64,000 nucleotides of DNA from a bacterium (GCA_030149525.1 JASBRJ010000143.1:1-64000), one strand, 5' to 3'; positions 41,158 to 51,349 are shown, numbered from the stretch's first letter. The notes: a model not told the origin generated them from the sequence alone. A program made the numbers and translations.

Positions 41158-41176
41158 GCCCCCAAAGTCTGGGGGC
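41158..41176 (-). promoter_or_regulatory. Hairpin covering the infA ribosome binding site
   Basis: GCCCCCA at 41158-41164 pairs with TGGGGGC at 41170-41176. In the mRNA the GGGGGC arm is followed by six A and then the infA ATG, so the only purine-rich site that could bind 16S rRNA is held in the stem. Confidence 0.5.
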
Positions 41177-41206
41177 CCGCAAAAGATACCCGGCGATTAT
41201 AAGGAT

Positions 41207-41956
41207 TTACCTACCGGCCGTCAAGATTTGCGGGCCATCTTTTGTTACGGCGATAGTATGTTCAAAATGAGCCGAGCGAGAACGGTCCAACGTCTCGATC
41301 GTCCATCGGTCTCTCTTCAGCCGAACTTCACATCCGCCGACATTGACCATGGGCTCGATTGCGATAACCAGACCTTCTTTAAGTTTCGGCCCTCTCTGAG
41401 CCGTCACGTAGTTAGGGATCTGGGGATCTTCGTGCATCTCACGACCCACTCCATGACCCACCAGCTCGCGAACCACGGAGAAACCGTGCTTCTCAACCCA
41501 CTCTTGAACTACTTGAGAGATATCTCTCACGTAGTTGCCCACGCGGGCCTGGTCGATCGCTTTGTAGAGGGACTCCTCGGTAACCTTCAACAAAGTCGCC
41601 GTCTCCTCATCGATGTCGCCCACAGGAATCGTTGTAGCGCTGTCGGCCACAAAACCCTCCCACACGACACCACAGTCCACAGAAACGATATCGCCCTCTT
41701 TAAGACGACGATTACCGGGTATTCCGTGCACTACCTCTTCGTTGACCGATATGCAAAGGGTGCCGGGAAACCCCTGATACCCTTTGAATGCCGGTCGACC
41801 ACCACGCTCGAGTATAAACTCCTCGGCCATGGCATCCAGTTCTTTTGTCTTCACATTAGGCTGACAGGCTTCTCGCACGAGCTTTAATGCCCCGGCAAGG
41901 ATATCGCCACCCGTCCTGATCAGTTCGATCTCTTTCGGTGTCTTGAGCTGAATCAT
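41207..41956 (-). CDS. map: Methionine aminopeptidase, type I
   Basis: A 249-residue two-metal peptidase that removes the initiator methionine. Metal ligands in the usual blocks: SVDCGVVWEGFVADSA (two Asp), GHGVGREMHEDP (His), IEPMV (Glu) and FEHTIAV (Glu). GFPGTLCISVNEEVVHGIP is the substrate His region. The ATG at 41956 has GGAG upstream; the longer frame overlaps adk. Standard place between adk and infA. Confidence 0.96.
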   Translation of the reverse strand: MIQLKTPKEIELIRTGGDILAGALKLVREACQPNVKTKELDAMAEEFILERGGRPAFKGYQGFPGTLCISVNEEVVHGIPGNRRLKEGDIVSVDCGVVWEGFVADSATTIPVGDIDEETATLLKVTEESLYKAIDQARVGNYVRDISQVVQEWVEKHGFSVVRELVGHGVGREMHEDPQIPNYVTAQRGPKLKEGLVIAIEPMVNVGGCEVRLKRDRWTIETLDRSRSAHFEHTIAVTKDGPQILTAGR

Positions 41957-41963
41957 CAGTCTC

Positions 41964-42632
41964 CTATCCTTCCAGGGCTCTCTCGATATCGATCTGGACA
42001 CGGAGAATCTCGCGTGACGCATCGATCGCTTTGAGTAGCCCCTTTTCTTTATAGAACGCTACCACCGGCTGTGTCTGCTCGTGATAGATTCTCAGCCGGT
42101 TGCGAATGGCGGTCTCGTTGTCGTCCGGACGCTGAATCAGGGTGGCCCGACAGTGGTACTCGTCGCATCTATCTTCCGTTTTAGGCGGATGGTTGATGAG
42201 ATGGTACACACGACCACATTCCGGACAGACCCGGCGATTACAGAGCCTTTTCACAATCGTCTCGTCATCAAGCACCAGCAATATCGCCGCCTTGATGTTT
42301 TGACCCTGACGCTCTAGCAGAGCATCAAGCGCTTCGGCCTGCGCATGGGAACGGGGGAAGCCGTCTAGGACGTACCCCCCCTGTGAGTCAGACTGGGATA
42401 GCCGGACTCTCAACATGCTGAGGATCAGTTCGTCTGGAACAAGATTCCCATCGTTGATGTAGCCCTTGGCTTCTTCTCCGAGGGAGGTTCCCTTCCGAAT
42501 CTGTTCGCGTAGCATATCCCCGGTGGAGATATGAGGAACGCGATACCGCTCCGTCAGCTGCTTGGCTTGCGTGCCTTTACCGGACCCCGGGGGCCCGATG
42601 AGGAGTAGTCTCACTCCTTCGTCGGTAGCCAT
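41964..42632 (-). CDS. adk: Adenylate kinase
   Basis: A 222-residue long-type kinase interconverting ATP, AMP and ADP. P-loop GPPGSGKGT, AMP-site STGDMLREQI and GFPRSHAQAEAL, LID domain with CPECGRVYHLINHPPKTEDRCDEYHC. The LID has CxxC and further cysteines, so it may hold zinc, though the second pair is not in the usual spacing. Between secY and map. Confidence 0.96.
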   Translation of the reverse strand: MATDEGVRLLLIGPPGSGKGTQAKQLTERYRVPHISTGDMLREQIRKGTSLGEEAKGYINDGNLVPDELILSMLRVRLSQSDSQGGYVLDGFPRSHAQAEALDALLERQGQNIKAAILLVLDDETIVKRLCNRRVCPECGRVYHLINHPPKTEDRCDEYHCRATLIQRPDDNETAIRNRLRIYHEQTQPVVAFYKEKGLLKAIDASREILRVQIDIERALEG

Positions 42633-42643
42633 TCAAACCTCAA

Positions 42644-43927
42644 CTATTTCATAAATCCTTGATAGTGGCGCATGACCAGTCGAGCTTCAATCTGCTGCAT
42701 GGTGTCTAGCGCAACACCAACGATAATCAGCAGTGACGTAGCCCCCAAATAAAAGTTCTGAACGCCGGTTGCTTGAACCAACAGAGTCGGGGCGACGGCC
42801 AGAGCCGACAGAAACAACCCGGCAACGCAGTTCAAGCGGTTGGTGATTTTGTCCAGGTACTCCATGGTTTGTCGACCGGGACGAATACCGGGAATAAAAC
42901 CACCGGCCTTCTTCAGATTGTCTGCCAAATCTTCCGTGTTGAAAGTGATAGCAGAATAGAAATACGTGAAGAAGACGATGAGAGCCATATAGACCAGATT
43001 GTACAGGATGGTTCGGTCGTTGAAGTAAACTCCCAAAAACTCTGCGAGCCTGGGCCCGTATGGCGCCGGCAAAACATTGGACAAGGTCAGGGGTAAGAAC
43101 ATCAAAGAAATCGCGAAAATCAGCGACATAACGCCGGCGTTGTTCAACCGAATCGGGATAAAAGAGGACTGACCTCCGTAGATCTTACGCCCGACCTGAC
43201 GCTTCGGGTATTGGACCGGAACTTTACGCTGACCCAAGGTTACCGCAACGATGGATGCGATGAGACCCACAGCGATCAGGAAGAACATTCCAACCCTGAC
43301 ATAAGCCCCGGTCGCCTGAGCTCCTACGAACGTTTGGTAAACGTAGGTAGGATAGCTCATGACGATACCTGCAAAAATAAGCAGAGACACACCGTTACCG
43401 ATGCCCCGCTCGGACATCATCTCACCTAGCCACATAAGGAAGGCCGTACCGCCCACCAGCGCCGTGATCACCATCAGGTAGTAAAAGATGCTGTTGCTCT
43501 GGAACACCTGGGCCTCAACAGCCTTGCGGATAGTGGTCACCATGATGGTGGCCTGAATGACCGCAAGAACCATAGTGAGTTGGCGAGTCCAACTCTGAAT
43601 CTTCTTACGCCCGTGCTCGCCCCCTTCTTTCTGCAGATCCTTCAGATAAGGGAAAACCACCGTGAGGAGCTGCATAATAATGGATGCGTTGATGTATGGA
43701 GTGATACCCATTGCTGCGATGGAAAATTTTGCCAACGCACCGCCGGTGAACATACCTACAAGCTGAAAAAGTGCACCTTTTTGAAGCGCCGCCGACCAAG
43801 CCACCCTGTCCACTCCCGGAATGGGAATGTGAACGCTAATAGCGAAAATGGCAAAGCCGCCGAACAGCCAAAAGATACGGTCCCGGACTTCCGGGACCGA
43901 AAATGCACGAACGAAAGTACCGATCAT
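42644..43927 (-). CDS. secY: Protein translocase subunit SecY
   Basis: A 427-residue channel subunit with ten membrane helices. PIPGVDRVAWSA, GIMPYI-like GITPYINASIIMQLL, GIGNGVSLLIFAGIV and GFIPGIRPGRQTMEYLDKITNRL are the family blocks. Forms the general secretion pore with SecE and SecG. Five bp after rplO. Confidence 0.97.
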   Translation of the reverse strand: MIGTFVRAFSVPEVRDRIFWLFGGFAIFAISVHIPIPGVDRVAWSAALQKGALFQLVGMFTGGALAKFSIAAMGITPYINASIIMQLLTVVFPYLKDLQKEGGEHGRKKIQSWTRQLTMVLAVIQATIMVTTIRKAVEAQVFQSNSIFYYLMVITALVGGTAFLMWLGEMMSERGIGNGVSLLIFAGIVMSYPTYVYQTFVGAQATGAYVRVGMFFLIAVGLIASIVAVTLGQRKVPVQYPKRQVGRKIYGGQSSFIPIRLNNAGVMSLIFAISLMFLPLTLSNVLPAPYGPRLAEFLGVYFNDRTILYNLVYMALIVFFTYFYSAITFNTEDLADNLKKAGGFIPGIRPGRQTMEYLDKITNRLNCVAGLFLSALAVAPTLLVQATGVQNFYLGATSLLIIVGVALDTMQQIEARLVMRHYQGFMK

Positions 43928-43930
43928 GGT

Positions 43931-44368
43931 TTAGATAACCTCTGCTTTTCCACCAGCCCCTTCGATTGCGGCTTTGGCGCTCGCGGTGAAACCGTGCAAG
44001 TTCACCGTGAGGTTTTTGGTAAGTTCTCCATTGCCGAGAACCTTAATGGGCTGACGGATGTTTTTGACGAACCCTTTCTCAAGAAGAGACTCGGGATTGA
44101 CCGTCGACTTGGCGTCGAACGTCTCTAGATCGGAAAGGGATACTTCTTGGTATTCCGTCCGGAACGGATTTTTAAACCCTCGATACTTAGGGAGTCTACG
44201 ATACCAGGGTGTTTGACCGCCTTCGAAACCGGGATACTTGGTTCCACCAGAACGTGACTTTTGACCGTTGTAGCCTCGGCCACCAGTCTTACCGAGTTTA
44301 CCGCCACGGCAAACTCGACGTCTGCGATGACGCGAGCCTTCATTTGGTTTTAATTCATTGAGTTGCAT
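43931..44368 (-). CDS. rplO: Ribosomal protein uL15
   Basis: A 145-residue 50S protein: MQLNELKPNEGSRHRRRRVCRGGKLGKTGGRGYNGQKSRSG and the LPKYRGFKNPFR region are typical. Follows rpsE after 15 bp; no rpmD lies between. Confidence 0.97.
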   Translation of the reverse strand: MQLNELKPNEGSRHRRRRVCRGGKLGKTGGRGYNGQKSRSGGTKYPGFEGGQTPWYRRLPKYRGFKNPFRTEYQEVSLSDLETFDAKSTVNPESLLEKGFVKNIRQPIKVLGNGELTKNLTVNLHGFTASAKAAIEGAGGKAEVI

Positions 44369-44383
44369 TTTCTTTCCCTCGAA

Positions 44384-44968
44384 TTAAGCGTGATAGGTTC
44401 CGCTGAAATCAACGGGTTGTGAGGCTTGCGCTCGGCGTTCGGCTACCAGACCGGCGATCTTAGGACCAACCAGCTCTTCTACCGTCTTGCCGCGGCGCTC
44501 AGCGACGTCCTCGGCCCACATCAGCTCACCCAGACCCTTGAGAGTCGTGTAAACGATGTTGGTGGGATTGTCGGAGCCCATGCTCTTGGTCAGAATATCG
44601 TGAATTCCGGCCAATTCGACCACGGCACGAACGGCACCGCCGGCAATAACGCCGGTACCGGGGGCGGCAGGCTTCAGCATAACTGAAGTCGCGCCGAACT
44701 GGGCAATGTGGAAGTGAGGAATGGTCGAACCTTCGATAGGAACGCGGATCAAGCTGTTTTTAGCAGCCTCGGCTCCCTTACGAATGGCTTCAGGAACCTC
44801 ACCGGCTTTACCGAGTCCAACTCCCACGTGCCCGCGACCATCGCCGGCCACGACCAGGGCGGAGAACGAGAAACGCTTACCACCTTTAACCACTTTCGAT
44901 ACGCGGTTAATGCGTACGACCTGTTCTTTTAAATCTAATCCACTGGGATCAATTCGTCGTGTTCTCAT
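44384..44968 (-). CDS. rpsE: Ribosomal protein uS5
   Basis: A 194-residue 30S protein with a double-stranded RNA-binding-like N-terminus ([64 protein letters not shown]) and the C-terminal fold ([36 protein letters not shown]). A longer than usual C-terminal tail ([25 protein letters not shown]) is present. Confidence 0.97.
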   Translation of the reverse strand: MRTRRIDPSGLDLKEQVVRINRVSKVVKGGKRFSFSALVVAGDGRGHVGVGLGKAGEVPEAIRKGAEAAKNSLIRVPIEGSTIPHFHIAQFGATSVMLKPAAPGTGVIAGGAVRAVVELAGIHDILTKSMGSDNPTNIVYTTLKGLGELMWAEDVAERRGKTVEELVGPKIAGLVAERRAQASQPVDFSGTYHA

Positions 44969-44976
44969 GATTTCTC

Positions 44977-45339
44977 CTAAAAGTTGAGACCCTTCTCCCG
45001 GGCACCTTCGGCCAGAGCAGCTACGCGTCCGTGATACTTAAAACCACCACGGTCGAACACTACGTCTTCAAGTCCTTTTTCCTTAGCACGCTCGGCGGCC
45101 AGTTCGCCGACCAGACGCGCACGCTCGATAAAGGTAACTTTTTGGCCTTTGATTGACTTGTCCAAGGAAGAGGCAGCAGCAAGAGTTACGCCATCATCAT
45201 CATTGATGAACTGTGCGTAAATGTGCCTGCCGGAACGATAGACAGCCATACGTGGGCAATCTGCGGTTCCGTGAACTTTACTTCGCACGCGCTTATGGCG
45301 GGCTTTTCTTGATTGACTTCTGGGCTTTTTATTAATCAT
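44977..45339 (-). CDS. rplR: Ribosomal protein uL18
   Basis: A 120-residue 50S protein that carries 5S r[54 protein letters not shown] and the [25 protein letters not shown] end. Between rplF and rpsE. Confidence 0.97.
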   Translation of the reverse strand: MINKKPRSQSRKARHKRVRSKVHGTADCPRMAVYRSGRHIYAQFINDDDGVTLAAASSLDKSIKGQKVTFIERARLVGELAAERAKEKGLEDVVFDRGGFKYHGRVAALAEGAREKGLNF

Positions 45340-45342
45340 TGT

Positions 45343-45897
45343 TTACGCCTTACCAGCCTTACCGGCTTTCTTGATGATATGCTCATCAACGTAACGGATA
45401 CCCTTGCCTTTATAGGGCTCAGGCGGACGTAGACCGCGAATGTCAGCGGCAACCTGTCCAACCTTTTGCTTATCGATACCTAGAACGTGAAGCTTGTTCA
45501 CTTTCGCGCGGTTGTCGACTTCTACCTCAAAGGTGATTCCGTCCACTGGGTCCACAATCACGGGGTGCGAGAAGCCTAGGGCCATCTCAAGACCCTTCCC
45601 TTTGGCAGCTACCCGATAACCGATACCGATGATCTGAAGGGAAGTTTTAAAACCGTTGGTCACCCCTTCCACCATGTTGGCTATCAGAGTTCTGGCCAAT
45701 CCGTGTTGGGCTTTGTTCGTACGACTGTCGTTGGGTCGTGTCACCGTGACTTCGTCGGAGCCAACTTCAACTTTCAGCTCGGAATAGATATCCTGAGAAA
45801 GTTGTCCTTTGGGTCCTTTCACGGAAACGGTTGACCCGTTTACCTTAACTTCGACTCCCTTGGGGAGTGCAATCGGTTTCTTACCAATTCTCGACAC
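45343..45897 (-). CDS. rplF: Ribosomal protein uL6
   Basis: A 184-residue 50S protein with two repeated domains: [35 protein letters not shown] and [33 protein letters not shown]. It supports the factor-binding site near the sarcin-ricin loop. Confidence 0.97.
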   Translation of the reverse strand: MSRIGKKPIALPKGVEVKVNGSTVSVKGPKGQLSQDIYSELKVEVGSDEVTVTRPNDSRTNKAQHGLARTLIANMVEGVTNGFKTSLQIIGIGYRVAAKGKGLEMALGFSHPVIVDPVDGITFEVEVDNRAKVNKLHVLGIDKQKVGQVAADIRGLRPPEPYKGKGIRYVDEHIIKKAGKAGKA

Positions 45898-45907
45898 GGG
45901 TCACTCC

Positions 45908-46306
45908 TTACCAGACGTAGGCGAGAATCTCGCCGCCCACGTTCTGTTTTTTGGCTTTGCGACCAGTCATAATTCCCTGAGGAGTAGACATGATGACCGT
46001 TCCCATTCCACCGTAGATGGTGGGGATATCGGTCGCGCCGCAGTACTTACGAAGACCGGGACGGCTGATGCGTTTAAGCCCACCAATAACGTCTTTGCGG
46101 TCGTGAGTATACTTGAGTGTTATGCGGATAACACCTTGAACTCCAGTGTTGAGAACTTGGTAGTCCTTGATGAATCCTTCACCCTTTAAAACTTTAGCGA
46201 TTTGCTCTTTCATCTTGGAAGCCGGAATATCACACTGTGCGTGTTTAGCGTGGTTGGCGTTCCGGATTCGGGTGAGCATATCTGCAATGGGGTCTGTGGT
46301 TGCCAT
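45908..46306 (-). CDS. rpsH: Ribosomal protein uS8
   Basis: A 132-residue 30S assembly protein: DPIADMLTRIRNANHAKHAQCDIPASKMKEQIAKVLKGEGFI and GGMGTVIMSTPQGIMTGRKAKKQNVGGEILAYVW. It follows rplE directly (19 bp) where rpsN is normally found. Confidence 0.97.
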   Translation of the reverse strand: MATTDPIADMLTRIRNANHAKHAQCDIPASKMKEQIAKVLKGEGFIKDYQVLNTGVQGVIRITLKYTHDRKDVIGGLKRISRPGLRKYCGATDIPTIYGGMGTVIMSTPQGIMTGRKAKKQNVGGEILAYVW

Positions 46307-46324
46307 TCTTCTATCTCCCTCTTC

Positions 46325-46891
46325 TTACTTTTCCCTGAGCGGACAACCGAGAAGACGCAACAGATGTGCAGCTTCCTCATCCGTCTGAGCGGTGGTTACG
46401 ATACAGATGTTCATTCCGCGAACCTGACTGACTTTATCGTAGTCGATTTCAGGAAAGAGAATCTGCTCTTTGATTCCCATGGAAAAGTTTCCACGCCCGT
46501 CAAACTGTTTGGGCGATATTCCAGCGAAGTCACGGATACGAGGGAGAACGATATTGAAAAGCTTATCCAGGAATACCCACATACGCTTTCCTCGGAGGGT
46601 CACTTTGCATCCCAGCTTTTGACCTTCGCGAAGTTTAAAGTTCGAAATCGATTTGCGGGCCTTGGTTACCATGACCTTTTGACCGGCAATCGCTTCCATC
46701 TCCTTAACGGCGGAGACCAGAACTTTGGGATTTCCGACGGCGTCGCCGACACCCATATTCAGAACAACTTTTTCGAGACGGGGAATCTGCATAACGTTCC
46801 CGTACTTGAACTGTTCCTGAAGGGCGGATCGGACGTCGTCTTTGTACTTTTGCTCGAGGCGGAGAACCGCATCAGCCGTAGCATTCGACAT
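46325..46891 (-). CDS. rplE: Ribosomal protein uL5
   Basis: A 188-residue 50S central-protuberance protein that binds 5S r[65 protein letters not shown] and [10 protein letters not shown]. It follows rplX after an 80-bp gap with no feature seen. Confidence 0.97.
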   Translation of the reverse strand: MSNATADAVLRLEQKYKDDVRSALQEQFKYGNVMQIPRLEKVVLNMGVGDAVGNPKVLVSAVKEMEAIAGQKVMVTKARKSISNFKLREGQKLGCKVTLRGKRMWVFLDKLFNIVLPRIRDFAGISPKQFDGRGNFSMGIKEQILFPEIDYDKVSQVRGMNICIVTTAQTDEEAAHLLRLLGCPLREK

Positions 46892-46971
46892 AACCTTGGT
46901 CGGAGAGCCGTTTCCGCACAGGCATCGCGGACGTGTCTCTCCCCTTCTTCCTTAATAGTGTTTCGAAGAAC

Positions 46972-47250
46972 TTACTTCTTCTTGGCCTGAGTTTTTTTCT
47001 TAGAAGCCTTCTTGCTCTTTGCTTCAACTTTTTTAACGTTGCTTGCATGAATCGGAGCAGGGATCTCTTTGATCCCGCCTTCCGGCTCAGCCGGAGGACG
47101 AGGCTTCTGGTGCTTCTTCACAATGTTGACGCCATCGACGACAACTCTGTTTTTCTTAGGAAGCACCTCGAGTACCGTACCGGTCTTTCCGCTATCGCGG
47201 CCGGTGAGGACAACAACCTTGTCCCCTTTCTTTACGTGTACCTTACTCAT
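46972..47250 (-). CDS. rplX: Ribosomal protein uL24
   Basis: A 92-residue KOW-domain protein: [48 protein letters not shown] Lys/Ala-rich tail ([20 protein letters not shown]) extends it, as seen in some lineages. Starts the 50S assembly. Overlaps rplN by one base. Confidence 0.96.
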   Translation of the reverse strand: MSKVHVKKGDKVVVLTGRDSGKTGTVLEVLPKKNRVVVDGVNIVKKHQKPRPPAEPEGGIKEIPAPIHASNVKKVEAKSKKASKKKTQAKKK

Positions 47251-47618
47251 TAGAGTACCTCCGGAGCCAGAGCTACGATTTTCATGAATTCCTTGTAACG
47301 CAATTCACGCGCTACAGGGCCGAAAATACGGGTACCTCTGGGGTTACGATCTTCCTTGATGATGACAGCCGCATTATCGTCGAAGCGGATGTAAGAACCG
47401 TCATCTCGACGAATCTTCTGCTTCGTGCGAACGACGACAGCTTTCACGACATCACCCTTTTTGATTGCGGCACCAGGCTGAGCCTGCTTAACAGACGCAA
47501 CGATGATGTCGCCCACCCTGGCGTAACGTCGGGTGGAGCCGCCGAGAACGCGAATGCAAAGAATCTCTTTGGCACCGGTGTTGTCGGCTATTCTGAGTCG
47601 GCTTTCTTGCTGAACCAT
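47250..47618 (-). CDS. rplN: Ribosomal protein uL14
   Basis: A 122-residue 50S protein at the subunit interface: [46 protein letters not shown] and [30 protein letters not shown] are universal. Confidence 0.97.
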   Translation of the reverse strand: MVQQESRLRIADNTGAKEILCIRVLGGSTRRYARVGDIIVASVKQAQPGAAIKKGDVVKAVVVRTKQKIRRDDGSYIRFDDNAAVIIKEDRNPRGTRIFGPVARELRYKEFMKIVALAPEVL

Positions 47619-47634
47619 TGTCTAATTCTCCAAC

Positions 47635-47907
47635 CTAACGTGCTTTCTCAAGGATGGTGACCACACGCCAGCGCTTCTGCTTGGAGTAGGGGCGGGTTTC
47701 CATGATTCGAACCACGTCACCTACGCCGCAAGCATTCTCTTCGTCGTGTGCCTTGAAGCGCTTAGAGCGCTTAATGATTTTCTTGTAAAGCCTGTGGGGA
47801 AACTGACGAACAACTTCGACCACCACAGTCTTGTCCATCTTGTCGCTGACTACGGTTCCGATCCGAGCTTTGCGACGATTTCTATCGGCATCAGTGGCTT
47901 GACTCAC
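47635..47907 (-). CDS. rpsQ: Ribosomal protein uS17
   Basis: A 90-residue OB-fold 30S protein: [72 protein letters not shown]. Overlaps rpmC by four bases (ATGA). Confidence 0.96.
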   Translation of the reverse strand: MSQATDADRNRRKARIGTVVSDKMDKTVVVEVVRQFPHRLYKKIIKRSKRFKAHDEENACGVGDVVRIMETRPYSKQKRWRVVTILEKAR

Positions 47908-48131
47908 TTGTTATCTCCCTTGGCCGCTTCCAGCTCTTTTTCTCGGATGACCGTATGAATACGAGCGATCTCCTTCTTGGCTTTGCGGATGTTTCTGTGA
48001 TTTTCCAGATTGCCGGTGGCACGCTGGAATTTCAGATTGAAGAGTTCTTCTTTGGCGTCGACGAGGACTTGTCGGAGATCCTCTACCGACTTACCGCGAA
48101 GCTCTTCTTTATGCTTCTTCAGTCCTGGCAT
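47904..48131 (-). CDS. rpmC: Ribosomal protein uL29
   Basis: A 75-residue two-helix 50S protein near the exit tunnel: [59 protein letters not shown]. Start four bases after rplP; overlaps rpsQ. Confidence 0.96.
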   Translation of the reverse strand: MPGLKKHKEELRGKSVEDLRQVLVDAKEELFNLKFQRATGNLENHRNIRKAKKEIARIHTVIREKELEAAKGDNK

Positions 48132-48135
48132 CTCT

Positions 48136-48552
48136 CTAACCTAACTCTTCTCGCTTGATAAAGCGGGTCTTCATGGGGAGCTTGAACTCAGCCAAGCGGA
48201 TAGCTTCCCTGGCCACATCTTCATTCACACCTGCGATCTCGAACATGATGCGGCCTGGCTTAACCACGGCTACCCAAAATTCGGGACTTCCTTTACCGGA
48301 ACCCATTCGAGTTTCGGCAGGCTTCTTGGTGACAGGCTTATCGGGAAAGACTCGAATCCAAACTTTACCACCACGTTTGATATAACGGGTCATGGCAATA
48401 CGAGCAGCCTCAATCTGGCGGCTAGTAATCCACGACGGCTCCATCGCTTGAAGGCCGTAGGTTCCGAATTGAACCTTGTTGCCTCGATGCGACTTACCTT
48501 TCATGCGACCACGATGGGTCTTTCTAAACTTAACTTTGCGCGGGCTTAGCAT
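48136..48552 (-). CDS. rplP: Ribosomal protein uL16
   Basis: A 138-residue 50S protein near the peptidyl-transferase centre: [88 protein letters not shown]. Typical length. Confidence 0.97.
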   Translation of the reverse strand: MLSPRKVKFRKTHRGRMKGKSHRGNKVQFGTYGLQAMEPSWITSRQIEAARIAMTRYIKRGGKVWIRVFPDKPVTKKPAETRMGSGKGSPEFWVAVVKPGRIMFEIAGVNEDVAREAIRLAEFKLPMKTRFIKREELG

Positions 48553-48558
48553 CTTAAG

Positions 48559-49218
48559 TTAACCTTTCTCTCCGGTAGCGGGAGCCTCAGCACCGCCCGG
48601 CAAGATCTCACCGCGGTAAACCCACACTTTTACGCCGATGACACCGGCGGGCGTGGAAGCCTCAGTGAGAGCGTAGTCGATGTCGGCACGAAGCGTGTGC
48701 AGCGGCACCTTCCCTTGGAAGTTACGCTCGGAACGAGCAATTTCATTACCACCCAAGCGTCCGGACAGCTGAACTTTCACGCCTTGAGCGCCGGCCTTCA
48801 TAGAGCGACCAACCGCTTGCTTCATAGCACGACGGAAAGCTACACGCTTCTCCAGAGCTTCAGCGATATTCTGACCAACCAGGTGAGCATCCAGCTCTGG
48901 TCGCTTGACTTCTTTGACCGAGATCTTAATAGACTCTTTGGTCAACTTCTCCAGTCGGCGACGCAGTTCTTCGATACCGGAACCACGTTTACCGATCACT
49001 AGACCGGGCTTGCCGGTGTTAATGATCACGTGAGTTCGGTTGGCTCGCTCAATCTCAATGCGAGATACACCTGCGTGACGCAGATAGTCTCTGAGATATT
49101 TACGAATCTTGTTGTCCTCCTGAAGAAACTCACCGAACTTCTTCTCTTCGAACCAACGAGATTCCCAACCACGGATAATACCTACTCGAAATCCAATTGG
49201 ATGAATTTTCTGACCCAT
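48559..49218 (-). CDS. rpsC: Ribosomal protein uS3
   Basis: A 219-residue 30S protein at the mRNA entry site with a KH domain ([28 protein letters not shown]) and the C-terminal fold ([36 protein letters not shown]). [22 protein letters not shown] opens it as usual. Confidence 0.97.
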   Translation of the reverse strand: MGQKIHPIGFRVGIIRGWESRWFEEKKFGEFLQEDNKIRKYLRDYLRHAGVSRIEIERANRTHVIINTGKPGLVIGKRGSGIEELRRRLEKLTKESIKISVKEVKRPELDAHLVGQNIAEALEKRVAFRRAMKQAVGRSMKAGAQGVKVQLSGRLGGNEIARSERNFQGKVPLHTLRADIDYALTEASTPAGVIGVKVWVYRGEILPGGAEAPATGEKG

Positions 49219-49221
49219 AAC

Positions 49222-49599
49222 TTAGGCCTCTCCTTCCGGCGCCACAACGACAGTGATGTGACTGGTTCGCTTTTTGATGGCGCTGGCACGACCACGAGCG
49301 CGAGGGGTGAATCGCTTAAGAGTAGGGCCTTCATCGACCATAACGCGATGGACGCGCAAGCTCTCGGGAGCGATATCGTTGTTGTTCTGCGCATTGGCGA
49401 TCGCCGATTCCAGACACTTCTTCATGGGACCAGCCGCACGCTTAGGAGTGTACTCAAGGATAGCCCAAGCTTCCTGAGCACTTTTGCCTCGAATCAGGTC
49501 GGCCACGAGCCGCATTTTTCTAGGTGAGGTCCTGATGTATTTTGCAACGGCGCGAACCTGAACTTCAGGCTCACCTTTGACCGCTTTACTTTTACCCAT
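49222..49599 (-). CDS. rplV: Ribosomal protein uL22
   Basis: A 125-residue 50S protein with a loop lining the exit tunnel: [59 protein letters not shown] and [23 protein letters not shown]. Confidence 0.97.
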   Translation of the reverse strand: MGKSKAVKGEPEVQVRAVAKYIRTSPRKMRLVADLIRGKSAQEAWAILEYTPKRAAGPMKKCLESAIANAQNNNDIAPESLRVHRVMVDEGPTLKRFTPRARGRASAIKKRTSHITVVVAPEGEA

Positions 49600-49610
49600 C
49601 GTCAGAATTC

Positions 49611-49898
49611 CTACCTTCGTTTACTCTTCTTTTCATTCTTACCGCCGGCGTGGCCGCGATAGAGACGAGTCATAGCGAACTCACCCAACTTGTGACCCAC
49701 CATATCCTCGGATACATAGACCGGGACATGCTTACGCCCATCGTGCACTGCTACAGTGTGGCCGATCATTTCGGGAAAGATCGTACTGGCGCGAGCCCAG
49801 GTCTTAACAACTTTCTTCTCATTAGCTTCGTTGAGCTTGAGAATCTTGTTGAACAGATTCTTGTCCACATAGGGACCTTTTCTAATAGAACGTGACAC
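49611..49898 (-). CDS. rpsS: Ribosomal protein uS19
   Basis: A 95-residue 30S head protein: [70 protein letters not shown]. Between rplB and rplV. Confidence 0.97.
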   Translation of the reverse strand: MSRSIRKGPYVDKNLFNKILKLNEANEKKVVKTWARASTIFPEMIGHTVAVHDGRKHVPVYVSEDMVGHKLGEFAMTRLYRGHAGGKNEKKSKRR

Positions 49899-49911
49899 CT
49901 TAGTTCCTCTC

Positions 49912-50736
49912 TTACTTCTTGCGGCGCCTGATAATCAGTCGGTCGCTGGCCTTCTTGCGGCGGGTCTTCAAGCCGAGTGCAGGCTTACCCCAAGGGGTGC
50001 TACTGGGACGACCGGGGGTCGCTCGAGCCTCACCACCGCCGTGAGGGTGGTCACACGGGTTCGTGGCAACACCACGAATTCGACCGCGCTGGCCTTTCCA
50101 TCGGGTACGCCCGGCTTTACCAAGCTGGACGTTTTCGTGCTCGACATTTCCTACTTGACCGATGACGGCGCGGCAGGAGTTCTGAACGAGGCGAACCTCA
50201 CCGGACGGAAGGCGAAGATACGCCATTTTACCTTCTTTTGCCATCAACTGAGCCGAAGTACCCGCGGCACGCGCCATCTGGGCACCTTTGCCGGGTTTCA
50301 ACTCAATAGCATGGACCTGGGTACCAACGGGAATGTTGACCAGGGGAAGACAGTTTCCGACCTTAATGTCGGCACCCTCGCCCGAGACGATGGTTCCTCC
50401 GACCTTGAGACCTACAGGAGAAAGGATGTAGCGCTTCTCACCATCGGCATAATGCAGAAGGGCAATGTGAGCCGAACGGTTGGGATCATATTGAACCGAG
50501 TCCACTTTTGCAGGGACCCCGTCCTTGTCACGCTTCCAATCAATAATACGATATCGACGTTTATGCCCGCCACCACGGTGACGAGCGGTAATACGCCCGT
50601 TGGAGTTTCGTCCACCACTCTTTTTGAGCGGCGCAAGCAAACTCTTCTCAGGCTTGCTGGATGTTACCTCAGCAAAGTCCTCGACGCTCATGTGGCGTCG
50701 GCCCGGACTTGTCGGATTAAATTTGCGGGTTGGCAT
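49912..50736 (-). CDS. rplB: Ribosomal protein uL2
   Basis: A 274-residue 50S protein near the peptidyl-transferase centre. [32 protein letters not shown] and the C-terminal [41 protein letters not shown] are universal. It starts a new cluster after a 274-bp gap with its own promoter candidate. Confidence 0.97.
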   Translation of the reverse strand: MPTRKFNPTSPGRRHMSVEDFAEVTSSKPEKSLLAPLKKSGGRNSNGRITARHRGGGHKRRYRIIDWKRDKDGVPAKVDSVQYDPNRSAHIALLHYADGEKRYILSPVGLKVGGTIVSGEGADIKVGNCLPLVNIPVGTQVHAIELKPGKGAQMARAAGTSAQLMAKEGKMAYLRLPSGEVRLVQNSCRAVIGQVGNVEHENVQLGKAGRTRWKGQRGRIRGVATNPCDHPHGGGEARATPGRPSSTPWGKPALGLKTRRKKASDRLIIRRRKK

Positions 50737-50774
50737 TACTATATTTCCTTAACTTAAACTCCAGACGTTCGACC

Positions 50775-50803
50775 TTTTTACCAGTCGAACGCGGAAAGGT
50801 CAA
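50775..50803 (-). promoter_or_regulatory. Candidate promoter inside the S10 operon, before rplB
   Basis: On the minus strand TTGACC (50798-50803) and TAAAAA (50775-50780) lie 17 bp apart, about 40 bp before the rplB start. Confidence 0.6.
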
Positions 50804-50922
50804 CCCATACGGGTGCTTTTTTGCAACTTGCGAACAAGCTGTTAACACTGCATCCCATTTCTGGGAGCTCTTGAGACTCGCTCTCCCCTATTAGAGGCTT
50901 TTTGAAGCGGTCTCATATACGC

Positions 50923-50952
50923 GAAGTTGAGCCGGCAAACCGGCTCAACTTC
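50923..50952 (-). other. Perfect 13-bp hairpin between rplW and rplB
   Basis: GAAGTTGAGCCGG at 50923-50935 pairs exactly with CCGGCTCAACTTC at 50940-50952 around a four-base loop. On the transcribed strand the T-run lies before rather than after the stem, so it is not a standard terminator. It may be a processing site or a protein-binding leader for the rplB cluster. A weaker stem lies at 50975-50994. No gene is present in 50737-51010. Confidence 0.6.
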
Positions 50953-51010
50953 AAAAAACCCTTTTTTCTATGGCCTCTCTTCTCACAAAGAGAGAATCAG
51001 AGAATTGTCT

Positions 51011-51349
51011 TTAGACTTCGAAAAGCGGAGTGCCGCCGATTTCGATCTGGTCGCCCTCGCGCAGAGTGACAGTGGCCTTTCTGCGAGTGGCGGAATATCC
51101 AGTGCTTCGACCTCGTCGACGGAGCTTCCCGGGGTTCTTGCCGGTAGTAATCTTGAGAACTTTGACGTCAAAAATCTGCTCAACAGCGTTTTTGATCATC
51201 GGCTTGGTCGCGGTGGGGTGCACTTCGAAAGTGAAGCGGTTTGCCCCAGCCTGACCCATGGTCTTTTCCGTGATCAGCGGACGAATCAACACATCTCTGT
51301 ATGTGACTCCTCGCAAATCAGCGACTGAACTTGCAACCTTTTCGCTCAT
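51011..51349 (-). CDS. rplW: Ribosomal protein uL23
   Basis: A 112-residue 50S protein at the exit-tunnel mouth, docking site for trigger factor and SRP: VLIRPLITEKTMGQAGANRFTFEVHPTATKPMIKNAVEQIFDVKVLKITTGKNPGKLRRRGRSTGYSATRRKATVTLREGDQIE. Overlaps rplD by four bases. Confidence 0.97.
   Translation of the reverse strand: MSEKVASSVADLRGVTYRDVLIRPLITEKTMGQAGANRFTFEVHPTATKPMIKNAVEQIFDVKVLKITTGKNPGKLRRRGRSTGYSATRRKATVTLREGDQIEIGGTPLFEV

Noticed and set aside
50923-50952. Hairpin before rplB as a standard terminator of rplW
   Set aside because: On the transcribed strand the T-run precedes the stem instead of following it.
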